A model generated the notes under the pieces. That model worked only from the letters and a program-made list of their open reading frames with translations. It ran no database searches and was not told where the DNA came from. 64,000 bases of DNA from Fomitopsis serialis (Eukaryota; Basidiomycota; Agaricomycetes; Polyporales; Fomitopsidaceae), in NCBI RefSeq assembly GCF_022376445.1, contig NW_025954968.1, forward strand, positions 186,001 through 250,000, read 5' to 3'. This document shows, piece by piece, positions 25,501 through 35,901 of this stretch. Positions within the stretch are counted from its first letter, which is position 1. Each line of letters begins with the position of its first letter. A program made the translations under genes and the position numbers.

Positions 25501-27541
25501 CTGAACGAGCTTGAAGAGCTCGGGCGTGTCGTCGATGAACTGCACAACATATAAACTTTCGCTGTAGACGATCACATCGTCTGGATAAACTTACAGTTGT
25601 CCAGGTCTTGCCGCCGATGAAGACATCGTGGGTCAGGAGACGCAGCAAGAAAGGAATGTTCGTCTTAGAGCAAGGTATCAGACGGTGTTCAATGTGAGGC
25701 TAAGTTGTACACACCTTAACGCCGCGGATACGGAACTCAACGAGAGCACGGAGCATTTTTCTCCTGGCAACCTCATAGGTCGTGCCGCTGACACTGACCT
25801 TCACAAGCAAGCTGTCGTAGTGGGCTACCCAATCTCATGAGCAATCCTCCCTCATGACACACCAGGCCGTGAACTCACCGTAATCTGCGCACCAGCAAAG
25901 CCGGAGCTCGCGTCCAGACGCACACCATTACCACCCGCACTGCGGTACACCTCGATCTTTCCGGTGTCGGGTTGGAAGTTCTGCGCAGCATCCTCAGTCG
26001 TGACACGGCACTGGATGGCGAACCCGCGCTTCGTGATCGCCTCCTGCGTCAGGCCGAGCTGCGGGAGCGTCGCGCCCGCCGCGATCTGGATTTGCGCAGC
26101 GACGATGTCGATGCCCGTGATTTCCTCTACATTCGCGAGTGCCATTTGTCAGGCATCGTCATCGAATATAGCGACAGGAAAGGACGCACCAGTGATGGTG
26201 TGCTCGACCTGGATACGCGGGTTGATTTCAATGAAATAATGTCTCCCCATCTGGTCGACCAAGAACTCCGCTGTGCCCGCATTCCTATAACCCACGCTCC
26301 TCGCAAGCTTGATCGCGTCCGCGAGGATTGCCTGGCGGACCTCCTCAGGGAGGTGTGTCGCGGGCGCGACCTCGACGACCTTCTGGTGGCGGCGCTGCAC
26401 GGAGCAGTCGCGCTCGAACAGGTGCACGGTGTTGCCCTGCGCGTCCGCGAGCAGCTGCACCTCGATGTGCCGCGGGCGCTCGAGGAAGCGCTCGATGAAG
26501 ACGGTGCCATCGCCGAACGCAGATTTGGCCTCCGAGACGGCGCGCTCGAAGGAGGTTGCGAAGTCAGACTGCTCGCGCACGACACGCATACCGCGGCCTC
26601 CGCCACCCATGGCGGCCTTGATGATCACTGGTTGTGGATGTGATTGGTTGGAGGTGAGTGGAGGCGAGACAGAGGAGGTAGGACTTACCAGGGAAACCGT
26701 ACTCTTGGATGAACGCATCCGCATCTGTGAAGGACCCTACGGGTCCGGGAGTACCGGGAACGACGGGCACGCCAATCTGGATGGCTGTATGCTTCATTTC
26801 AGCCAACATCGCCTATAGAACGTGGGCGCTACACGTACCAATCGTCCTCGCCTTCGTCTTGTCGCCGAGGTGGTCAATGACCTCCGGGCTAGGGCCCACG
26901 AAAGACAGGCCCGCCTGCTCGACCTTACGAGCGAACTCTGCGTTCTCTGATAGGAAGCCATATCTGTGAAGCCGCGAAGAGAGAGCGAGCTCGACATCAG
27001 CTTGTGCGCGCCTGAGAGGGGCATCTCACCCCGGGTGGATCATGTCGACGCCATGCTCGAGCGCGATGCGGATGATGTCTTCCTGCGCGAGGTACGCGCC
27101 TACGGGCGTGAGGCCCTTGCCGACTTGGTAGGCTTCGTCTGCCTGCGTACCGGGGCGTTCACGTCAATCACATGGGATGGTGCGATGTTAGTCTGAGCGG
27201 CGAGAGCGCACCTTCTGGCGATGCGCAGACAGCCTGTCTTCGTAGGAGTAGATAGCCACTGTGTGCAGCGCAAGCTCGTGCGCAGTGCGGAACACACGGA
27301 TGGCAATTTCCTGCACCAATCGAGTTAGACAGACCAGTACCACTTGAGAACCCGTGAGACTGCGGGGACGTACACCACGGTTCGCGACCAAGATCTTCGT
27401 CAATGGGCCCGAGTGACCGGCGGCCTTCCTGCGCATCGTCTGGATGGAGTGCACAGGCGTGCCGGGCGCACTGGGCGACCCGGCAAAAATGGAGGCCAGC
27501 CGCGGGGGGTGGAGGGTCTGCGTGCTCTCCGTCGCGGGCAT
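22538..27541 (-). CDS. PYC: Pyruvate carboxylase
   Basis: Biotin enzyme that makes oxaloacetate from pyruvate, bicarbonate and ATP; it refills the TCA cycle and is cytosolic in many fungi. Domain order is complete: biotin carboxylase ([46 protein letters not shown]); carboxyltransferase ([34 protein letters not shown]); biotinyl domain with CVMSAMKM, the biotin lysine codon at 22756-22758, ending VVEISH. Start at 27541. It is rich in short introns, many about 50 nt, including a 5-nt exon (24732-24736) and two GC-AG introns (23694-23742, 22704-22755). One base seems missing near 24360, 24478 and 25823; a fourth join near 23880 is also unclear. All motifs are kept, so I read it as a working gene. 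Confidence 0.97.
24732..24736 (-). other. 5-nt microexon of pyruvate carboxylase
   Basis: ACAAC on the minus strand, flanked by CAG before and GTCAGT after, between two 51-nt introns (24737-24787 and 24681-24731). It joins ...SLNYI to [10 protein letters not shown] as I-D-N-L-K, matching the conserved enzyme. Skipping it would shift the frame. Confidence 0.8.
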
Positions 27542-28278
27542 CGTCGGGCGTGGCGATCTCGCGGTGAACTGCTGAGGAGATGGTGGTGGGAGAGAAAGAG
27601 AAGTATAGAACAGTGTACGGGGATCGGCCGAAGGTAGAGGCGAGGGCGATGGGTGGCGATGGGGATAACCGAGGCGAGGGGTATGGACGCGTCCGAACGC
27701 GAGTCAAGTGACCTCATCTACGCGTCCCGCCCTTTATCGCACTCGGCCTCTGTTGACGCACGTCCCCTTCGCCAGTGCACCACAGGCCACAGGCGGGCGA
27801 TCGTCCTCGCGCGGCGTTACAGCGGGACAGGCCTTATCCCCGCTGCCTCTTCCCCCGCATCGACGCGGACCACGAGTAGCAGCATCTCTCTCAAGATGGC
27901 AGTCCCATAGTATTCTCCGTACTCTACGACAGCGTCGAAGTCCAACTCGTACATCTCCGCAGTGATAGTTACATACAGCGAGAACGAGGGTGCAGGTATA
28001 CCGATGGCGGTGTCTACTATTAAGATGTCCAATGTCAAACCCTGTCCGAACCCAGCGTCCCAGCACACCTGCGGCCGACCGCGCCCAGCCAGACGCCGCA
28101 CGTTCTTCCCAATCACACACCTGCGCCGCACCTCGTAATGCAGCACTGCGGCCATAGACACGAACGGCCCCTTCCACCTCCCCACGGCCTGTCATCCGTC
28201 GTACGATATCAGAACGTCCTCGAGACGCGAGATGGCGCCGCCGCTTCCCTTCGATTCCGCGACGAGACCTGCCGCACG
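27542..28278. other. Intergenic, promoter of pyruvate carboxylase
   Basis: Spacer between the 5' end of pyruvate carboxylase and the 3' end of the GDP-mannose transporter, both on the minus strand. No conserved coding segment is seen. Confidence 0.5.
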
Positions 28279-30219
28279 TTACGGCTTCCGAGTCAATGGG
28301 ATGACGCCCGTCTGGCTCATCGCCGCGTTCTCGGCCTTCTTCTGGTTGCTCTTCGCAATGGCGTACACCAGCCCGGCGAAGAATCCGACGCCAATGGCAC
28401 TCACAGAGCCGAACGTGACGGCGTCACCGAAGAAGATCAGCCCTGACGCGGCGACGGGCAATTTATTCAGGGCGCCGACCATACTACGAGGCGGAAATGT
28501 CAGGTACGTATGTAACGAGAAGGGAAGGTTGACGAACCTGTAGGTCGTACTGCTCGTCGCACGGATGCACCACGCGGTGGTATACGATATTGCGACGGCC
28601 GCCGCACCCGAGAACGCAATTGCGAACAGCAGGAAATTCCTCGTCGCCTCCGGGCTACACGCATCGAAACAATCAGCATCAGTATCAACAACCAGACAGC
28701 ACGCAGGAAAGCACAGCACATAGACCCAAACACCCTCCACTCACAAATTCGCACTCAGATTCTCCGACCCCCAGTTCTCCGCGACGATCGAGAACGCCGC
28801 GAGCACCGGTATGCTCAGCAGGTTGTTGTAGAACATCGTGTCCCAGTCCGAGAAGCCCGTCGCCTTGATGCGCTTCCGCATCGAGAGCACGTACGTGGCG
28901 CTCGCCGCGCAGTTCATGAACATCCAGAAATAGCCAATGTTCAGGTTCGTCACCACGCCGCGCATCGTCGCGAGCATGCCCAGGCTCTCCGCAACGGCGG
29001 GGTCGTCGACGGTGAGTGCATCGCCGATGTCGGCCCAGGCGGCAATCACAGAGGAGAGCACCTGTGGAGCATGGGTCAGTTCAAGGCTGTGGAAAGGAAG
29101 TCTTAGTGATGGTGGGTCTGACCATGAGGATGAACGAGCCGAAGGTCAAACCGGAGACCCGCCCGCCGAACCAGATCACTTCACCGTATGCCTGGACATG
29201 CATACTGCTTCAGCGACAGAGGGTCTCGTCAGGTGGAGGAAACGCACGATGAGGATGATTGTCAAGTTCTTGAAGATCGTGTACACAGGTATGCTCAGAT
29301 ATTGCTGCACTCAACACCATCAGCCACCGTCGCCCAGGTACCGTGCCCCTTCAGGAAGTACTCACCAAGCTCTTCGACCCGGTATAGATTACACTGACTA
29401 GCATGAAGCTGACCGGGAACCACATCTTCGCGTCGCGGGCGTCAAAGTCTCGGAAAGAGATGACGCCCATGCGCTTCGCCGAGACGACGCAGAGCACCGA
29501 GACGGTGGACTGAATGCAGAGCAGGAGGAAGGTCATGTTGAATTGTTGGCCCGAGACGACGAACTGCGGGAAGGTCAGAATAGGGTCCGCCGAGCGAGTG
29601 AGAGGGAAGGAACGCTCACTTTGTTCACGACCGTCATGAGGATCGAGGCGAGGCAGTAGCATACAATTGGTGGTACTGTCCAAAAACGAGTGAGCATGCA
29701 TGTATCAAACGTAAAGCGGGAACTTGTAGAAATGAGCAAGGCCAGCGACATTCAGAGCATCTCGATGAGCCCCAGTGACGGAGCCGCATGATGAGGTGTT
29801 GTACCGTTTGTCATGCATGGAGAACGACTTTGGAACTCAAACGTGGAGAACTAACAGAGTCCGACGGGCTAATGGTAAGTTATGCGCGAAAAGGCGAATT
29901 CGCAAGGTTCAAATAGAGCCTCGTAGTCCGCTCAAAAAGAGGGAGGCAGATTCCAGCTCTCGGCATGCATGCATGCACTGCGACAGTCCATGGGACCCGC
30001 CTGGTCATGCACCGTAGACCAAATGTCGGGTGAATGAAAGTCATATCGGCTTCCGGCACACCTGGCAGAAAAGAACCAGTACTGGAACATACCTGAAGAC
30101 ACGGTGCTCGCGCCCTCTCTGGCCGCACTACTCCCGGTCGCCATTGCCTTCTTAATCTCCACGATGTCCTCCTCCTCCTCCATGATCGGCGAGCTGTTTC
30201 TCGAAGACCCTGCAGTCAT
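28279..30219 (-). CDS. VRG4: Golgi GDP-mannose transporter (Vrg4 type)
   Basis: Exchanges GDP-mannose for GMP across the Golgi membrane to feed mannosylation of proteins and lipids. The first three exons are 30219-30093, 29675-29620 and 29563-29366; more follow down to the stop at 28281-28279. It has an acidic N-terminus, then about ten membrane helices starting [18 protein letters not shown] and [15 protein letters not shown]. The family signature GALNK is present in [20 protein letters not shown], and [17 protein letters not shown] is also typical. The last exons carry ATSSTTY joined to SMVGALNK across a 54-nt in-frame intron. Every junction keeps frame and no base appears missing. The first intron, about 415 nt, is unusually long for this window. 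Confidence 0.95.
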
Positions 30220-30726
30220 TTGATGTTCAATTGCAGAATGTTATGTCCGGTATCGTGTAGTTTGAGCGTTCTGATCAAGAGGGCCGCAGCAGGGCGGTTG
30301 TGTTCTCCACAGGCGCGTGATGCGATGCTATTCCAAGTGAGGAGGCGCGAGGGTGTTTGGCGAAGATATACAGACAAAGGAGTGGACGGCGTGCAAGGAC
30401 GTCGAGGAGAGGTCGGAGGCTAGCGAGGAGCTGCAGTAGAGCGGGACCGACGAACAGCCGCACAAGGAACAGGCCCTGCGGCGTTGCCCGCGTGGCACCA
30501 GGCACCTGCAAACCGCCCGCGGTGATTGGCTCCCGTGCACGTGTGCGGGGAGGACCGATGGTGGGGTTAGGAGTTTGTTGGTCGTTTCGCGGTGAAAGTC
30601 ACCGCCCACGCTCACCGCCTCCCCGTCCTCTCCGTCTCCCGTCGCGTACCCGCCTCTGTCCCGCTGGCCACCGTCGACATCTCCTCGACGGTGTCTGTGT
30701 GCCGTAGACGATAGACTTGCCCTCGG
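30220..30726. promoter_or_regulatory. Divergent promoter region
   Basis: 507 bp separate the starts of the GDP-mannose transporter (-) and the L-serine dehydratase (+), so both promoters must lie here. No specific element is called. Confidence 0.5.
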
Positions 30727-33700
30727 ATGCTTACTCGGCTCGGCCGTCACGCGTCTTCAAACGTCCGAGCGTGTCTCGCCGCTTTACCTTCTTCGGCCTC
30801 GACTTCAAAAAGACCATGGACTCACGACGAGCAACGACGACGTAATAATGGCATGACGAGGATGACACGTCCGGACCCACGCGAATACTGCACGAACACC
30901 GTCGCACGCGCATCACAAGAGAAAGAGCCGGATCGCGAGGATGGAAAAGACACTGTCGCCGCAGGGGAGACGGGAGACAAAGACCTACGAGTACACCAAA
31001 CGGAGCATGCTGTCATATCTACATTTGATTGTTCAGTATCGGAGGTACGTAGTCGACTTCTCTCCGTGCGGAGGTTCCATGCTGAGCTCCGCGTTCGGAT
31101 TGCGGCTTGTAGTTGGCCAAGTTCGTCGCATACGGTGGGACCGATGCGCGCGGGGAAGATTTTATCAACGACTTGATCGAGTTGGAACTTCTGGACAAGG
31201 TGCGCCGTAAATTACTTTACTATGTGCGACTGGAGGGGCTTGACACCTTCATTCCCGTGTGGTATAGGTCAAGACCGTGAAGATTACTTTGTGAGTGTGA
31301 CATTACTGTCTTCCTTCCTGGCGTGACACGGAATCCGTCGTAAGGTATGGCTCTTTGGCCGCTACAGGCACGTCCTGCTACTCTCGACTTCTGACCACCA
31401 ACTGACCAGAAGCCATATACAGGAAAGGGGTATGCATCCTCTCACATTCTCTCCACAATCTCACTCACAGCTCCGTCGCCCAGACACCACACCCCGCAAG
31501 CTATCCTCCTCGGCCTGGAAGGCTCCGACCCCGAGACGATCGACACGGGTACCATTCCGCCACGTTATGCGAACATCATTTCGCAAAAGACTCTACTCCT
31601 CGGTGGGAAGCACCGCATCGTGTACGAGCCCGAGCGCGACATGGTCTGGCGCTGGGACGAGGTCCTCAAGACACACCCGAACGGGATGCGGTTTGCGGTG
31701 TTTGGTGAGGAGGGCGAACTGCTTGCCACGAATGAGTATTTAGGTGCGTGGACGTCCCGGAAGGAATTGCGAATCAGTGCGCTAACTCCAGTTCAGTGTG
31801 GGAGGTGGATTTGTGGTGAACGAGAAAACGAAAGGTGAGTGTCTGCAGAGTGACGGGTGGTAGAAGAGCACTGAAGCTGCACTATCCCTCAGTCGACGAG
31901 AACCTGTTTTACAAGGGCGTGACAAGAGTGCGGTACACGGCGCGCGGTTACACCAGACCCACAGTCTGTCTGAACCCAACGAAGAAGCCCCGGAGCAGGA
32001 ACGCGATCCCAGCCAACCCCCGTATCCATTCCATGTATGTGTACCTCCCACCCTGGCGCCCATCGTCCAAACTGACAGTTACATACTGTAGTCTGGAGAA
32101 AGTCTCCTTGCGCTCACGCATAAGCACAACGTAGGAGCTCACTCCTCCGCCACACCTACACTCATCTGATATTCTCCCGGGCATAGATGACCATCGCGCA
32201 GATTGTGTACGACAACGAGATGCACTTCGGGTACACGCACGGAGAGGTACACGAGAAGGTCCTTATCTCCCTCACTTGCCGCATACGCCCACCCTGACCT
32301 TCGGGCATCATTCAAAGATCACGCGCATCTGGAGCGTGATGGACGACTGCATCCGCACGGGCGTGTCCTCCTCCGAGACGACGCTCCCCGGCCGCCTCCA
32401 GCTCCGCCGGCGCGCGCCCATCCTCTACCGCCGGCTCATGCGCGGGTACGTCCCCTCTCGCCTCTGCCAATGCGGAGGTGCCATTTACGCCTTGACGTGC
32501 CCATAGATTCTACCCCGGCCTCGTCTCGCCCACATCGCGACACCCACAAATCGGCGCGGGCGCTGGCCCCGCAGGTCATCTCAGCGGGCCCGAAGACGAG
32601 GAGGCCGCCCCGCCCCAAGCCGAGGGCAGCAAGCTCGGGAAAGGGAAGGGCGCCGTTGGGAAGGCAGCGCGTCCCGCGCGGGTGGTGGGTGCGCTTGACC
32701 ACGCGATCCTGCCTATGCCTCCGGTGAGTCCGTGTTACCCGCACGCCATGTCGGTGGGACTGAGAAGGGCACGGTGACAGCGCAAGACGACGATCCCGGC
32801 GATGGACTTCCTCTCGTGCTACGCGATCGCGGTGAACGAGGTGAACGCGAGCGGCGGGCGGATCGTCACGAGCCCGACGAACGGCGCGGCGGGGGTCATA
32901 CCCGCGGTGCTGAAGTATATCATCGAGGTGCGTCTTCCTCGCTAGTGTTCACAGACAGGCGTGGCTCACGTTGCGTTGCGTCCGTGCGATGGCAGTTCGT
33001 GAGCGACGACCCGGAGAAGAGCGTGGTGACGTTCTTGCTGACTGCCTCCGCGATCGGCATGCTATTCAAGCGCGGGAGCACGATCTCTGCCGCTGAGGGC
33101 GGGTGTCAGGCTGAGTGGGAGGTAGGCCCTTCTGACGTCCCGGCGCGCGTGTGAGCTGACCTACATGATTGTAGTCGCGTGTTCGATGGCGAGCGCTGGG
33201 TTTGCTGCTGTATGGGTGGTGAGTATCGCGGTTGCTGAGGATTTGACTCCTTGAGCTTTCTGACATATCTGTGTTCAGCCGACCCAGAGACTGTACTTCA
33301 GGTATGCGTGCGTTGATCTCGGGAAGGATTGTCGCTGAACTGCTCGTTGTCGCTAGGCTGCCGAATCGGAATAGGTCAGCACATGCATAGCTCTGTTCGC
33401 TTGAATTCAATTGACCAGGACTACGTACTGCAGAGCACAACCTCGGCCTTACTTGTGATCCATCGACGGACTGGTTCAAGTCCCCTGCATAGTACGCTCT
33501 CACGACCTGCCTCATGCACATGCACTAACGTTTCTGCTGCACAGGAACGGAACAGTCTAGGTGGTGAGTGACCGTGTCAAGCATCTGCTGGCGGATGTGT
33601 TGACCCTTGCTAGCGGTGAAAGCCGTCACGGCCGCGCAACTCTCGATGGCCAGCCAGAACGTATACAGCGTGACGCTTGACGAGGCGATCGAGGCGATGC

Positions 33701-33908
33701 GTCTGACCGCCGCGGATATGAGTGTGAAGTATAAGGAGACCAGTCTCTCGGTCAGTCTGCTCACCTATCATGTCGTTGGCTGGTACTGACATGGGCTGCT
33801 ACTCTAGGGTCTTGCTGTGAGTCCTGTGCAGACCTTGACGCAGTGAGACATACTGATTGCTGTGAACAGCGCACCGTGAAAATTCCGTTGACTGTACCTG
33901 CTTGCTGA
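30727..33908 (+). CDS. [4Fe-4S] L-serine dehydratase, single chain, probably mitochondrial
   Basis: Deaminates L-serine to pyruvate and ammonia. It is the iron-sulfur type (SDH beta then alpha domain), not the PLP type usual in fungi. Beta domain: AVISTFDLFSIG and [16 protein letters not shown]. Alpha domain: [36 protein letters not shown] and [11 protein letters not shown], including the cluster-type cysteines. The first 25 residues ([17 protein letters not shown]...) are Arg/Ser-rich without acids, like a mitochondrial presequence. About 60-70 extra residues, Gly/Pro/Lys-rich, join the two domains. It has many introns, a 7-nt exon (31423-31429) and a GC-AG intron. Nine single bases seem lost (near 31030, 31119, 31161, 31742, 31921, 33115, 33212, 33364 and 33460), mostly in runs; all motifs are otherwise kept. 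Ends KIPLTVPAC then TGA. Confidence 0.93.
31423..31429 (+). other. 7-nt microexon of L-serine dehydratase
   Basis: GAAAGGG lies between a 55-nt intron with a GC donor (31368-31422) and a 54-nt GT-AG intron (31430-31483). It completes T-G-K-G-H-H-T-P, the conserved stretch after YGSLAATG. Confidence 0.8.
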
Positions 33909-34452
33909 ATAAGCAATGGTAGACGAAGCCCGTCTCGGGCTCAGGATTGTAGAGACATAGTTTCTGTCCACATTGATGCGTCTTGTTGTCATAGATGTCG
34001 CTCTCGTGCTATCTCGTAAAGGACTGTCTTTATAGATCGGCTTATGAACAACCACTGGCTAGTACATAATGTTGGCGTCGTTCTCGCGATGGTTAGTATA
34101 GTGGTAGACCGGATGCTGTCTTCCTTGTAGTTCCGCCTAGATCTGTGATATAGCGCTTTGTTACTACTAAGACTCGCTTTTTACATTTTATCAAGAGGAC
34201 AATAATGCTACTGTTTGTGGATCCATATGTTCTCGCACAAGATGGTGATATTTAGCATGCACTGGCGGCAGTCATAGACAGCTTGAGCAAGAGCCTCGAA
34301 ACTTCGAAACGCGGGTCCGAGACGTTTCACACGTGATCGCGACGTATACGCGTGCCCGCCAGCGCGATGCGCGCCTCCAACCTCGGGCACTCGAGGTCCC
34401 GCCGCCGCAGTCACCTATCCAGGCTATCCTCCATCTCAACGACCTCTCGACC
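33909..34452. other. Intergenic, no gene seen
   Basis: AT-richer spacer. A tRNA A-box look-alike (TTAGTATAGTGG) starts near 34092, but no matching B box or acceptor stem follows. It includes the promoter of the PQ-loop gene. Confidence 0.5.
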
Positions 34453-35567
34453 ATGGTTCCGGCATGGTTGGCTACAGTAGCCTCGGTGGGCATGGCCGTT
34501 GGCCCACCGCTCGTGTATGCGGATCAGGCGCACTCAATTGTACGGAAGAAGTGCGTCTGGCTGCTATTCGCGCTCTGCAGCATGACTGACTAACACGAAG
34601 CTTGTCTTGGTGAAGGGACTCCACGGGGTTTTCTCGTGATGTCTGTGCTATATTGTGAGCCTCTGCCTTTAGCTTTGCGAATGTATGTTGAAGGTTGTCG
34701 GCAGGCTGTTGGCGAACATCACCCGGTGCTTCTTCTGGCTCGGGAGCCGATTTGAGATTGCCCTGCTACTGCAGTCAATATTCATGATATTCGCACAAGT
34801 ATGTATAGTTCCCCCGAGCTGTGCTGTACGCTCATAATCCTATAGATGGCCCTGCTGTACATCTGTATCAAATACCGCCCTCACACGAGCCCCGAAAACA
34901 TTGGCGCATCCTCACGCCCGTTCTCGTTCTGGCAATGGTCAACGTATACACAATATCTCGAATTCTTAGCAGGATTCATGTACGTTTTAGTCTGCGTGCT
35001 CTTGCTCAGCCAATACTTACATTCGTTGGGGCAGCCTATGCCAGGCAATTCTATTCCTGATATTCGGTCGCTTGCAAACCTTCGTGTTTCTCCTGGGTAT
35101 GGTAGCATTAGGTGTGGAGAGCACGCTACCAATACCTCAAATGATCAGGTATGGGGTCTCTTTCACACCGGTGAAGTGGATGCTTACGACGCCCCTATCT
35201 GCTAGTAACCACAAACAGCGCTCTCTGTATGGGTTCAGACTGTCAACCATGCTAGGCTGGGTGGGCGGAGATGCCTTCAAGTTAGTCTGCGTACACGTGC
35301 TCGGGCGAAACATGATGTTTATCGTGTTGTTTCACAGAACGGCGTACTTCTTCGTGCAGAATTCCCCGCTGCAATTCAAGATCTGCTCAATCTTCCAGCT
35401 ATCAATTGATTCGGTGAGTGTCATTGAAGCATGTATTGTCATCTCGTGTTCAATCTGCTCCGACAGTCATCATCGGGCAACGGTTGTATTTCGGGAACGC
35501 AATACCTGCTTCGACGCTCATGGAGGAAGATGATATCGAGCAAGCCTTGGCATTGGCGGAGGAGTGA
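34453..35567 (+). CDS. PQ-loop repeat membrane protein (Any1/PQLC1-like)
   Basis: Seven-helix protein with two PQ loops; relatives transport amino acids or affect lipid asymmetry in Golgi and endosomes. First loop: VGPPLVYADQAHSIVRKK joined to DSTGFSRDVC; second: LGVESTLPIPQMIS joined to NHKQRSLYGFRLST. Between them lie WLGSRFEIALLLQSIFMIFA and FSFWQWSTYTQYLEFLAGF; then WVGGDAFK, YFFVQNSPLQFK and an acidic tail ending QALALAEE. Eight short exons fit the frame. One base seems missing at the donor near 35413: the exon should end in TCGG before GTGAGT so that IDSVIIGQRLYFGN reads on. The start at 34453 (MVPAWLATVAS) is preferred; an in-frame ATG at 34333 would add 40 residues. Confidence 0.9.
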
Positions 35568-35901
35568 GCCGGAGTGTAGTAGTACACCCCTTTACCTCGT
35601 GCCGATCGTCGTCCGCGTGTATCTATCTGTAATGTACTGTGCATAACTACGCAAAGCTCCGTGGGGCGAAGGGCATAAGCACTGTCGAGAACATAAAAGC
35701 GAGAGAGGGTGGCTGTGAACGGGTTGCGTATGCACGAACAGCCAACGATAGGCGCCTGGAAGGATGTACGCAAGGTACACAGCAGTTACCGGTTATGGGT
35801 CTCGGGTAAACAGTCCCAAATCCTCTCGCCTTGCTACCACCTCCACCGCGTACAACGCAGCTCTCAACGGGCGCGACGTGTCTTCAAAATCCCCGCCCAC
35901 C
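35568..35901. other. Intergenic, promoter of clathrin heavy chain
   Basis: 334-bp spacer between two genes on the same strand. No coding signal is seen. Confidence 0.5.

Noticed and set aside
26972..27707. Long + and - frames over pyruvate carboxylase exons
   Set aside because: Antisense or shifted shadows of biotin carboxylase exons.
30727..33908. Serine dehydratase as a pseudogene
   Set aside because: All nine breaks are one-base losses, mostly in runs, while motifs, cysteines and splice sites are intact; consensus error fits better.
34082..34155. tRNA-like start with a good A box (TTAGTATAGTGG)
   Set aside because: No B box (GGTTCRANYCC), no matching acceptor stem and no convincing anticodon stem downstream.
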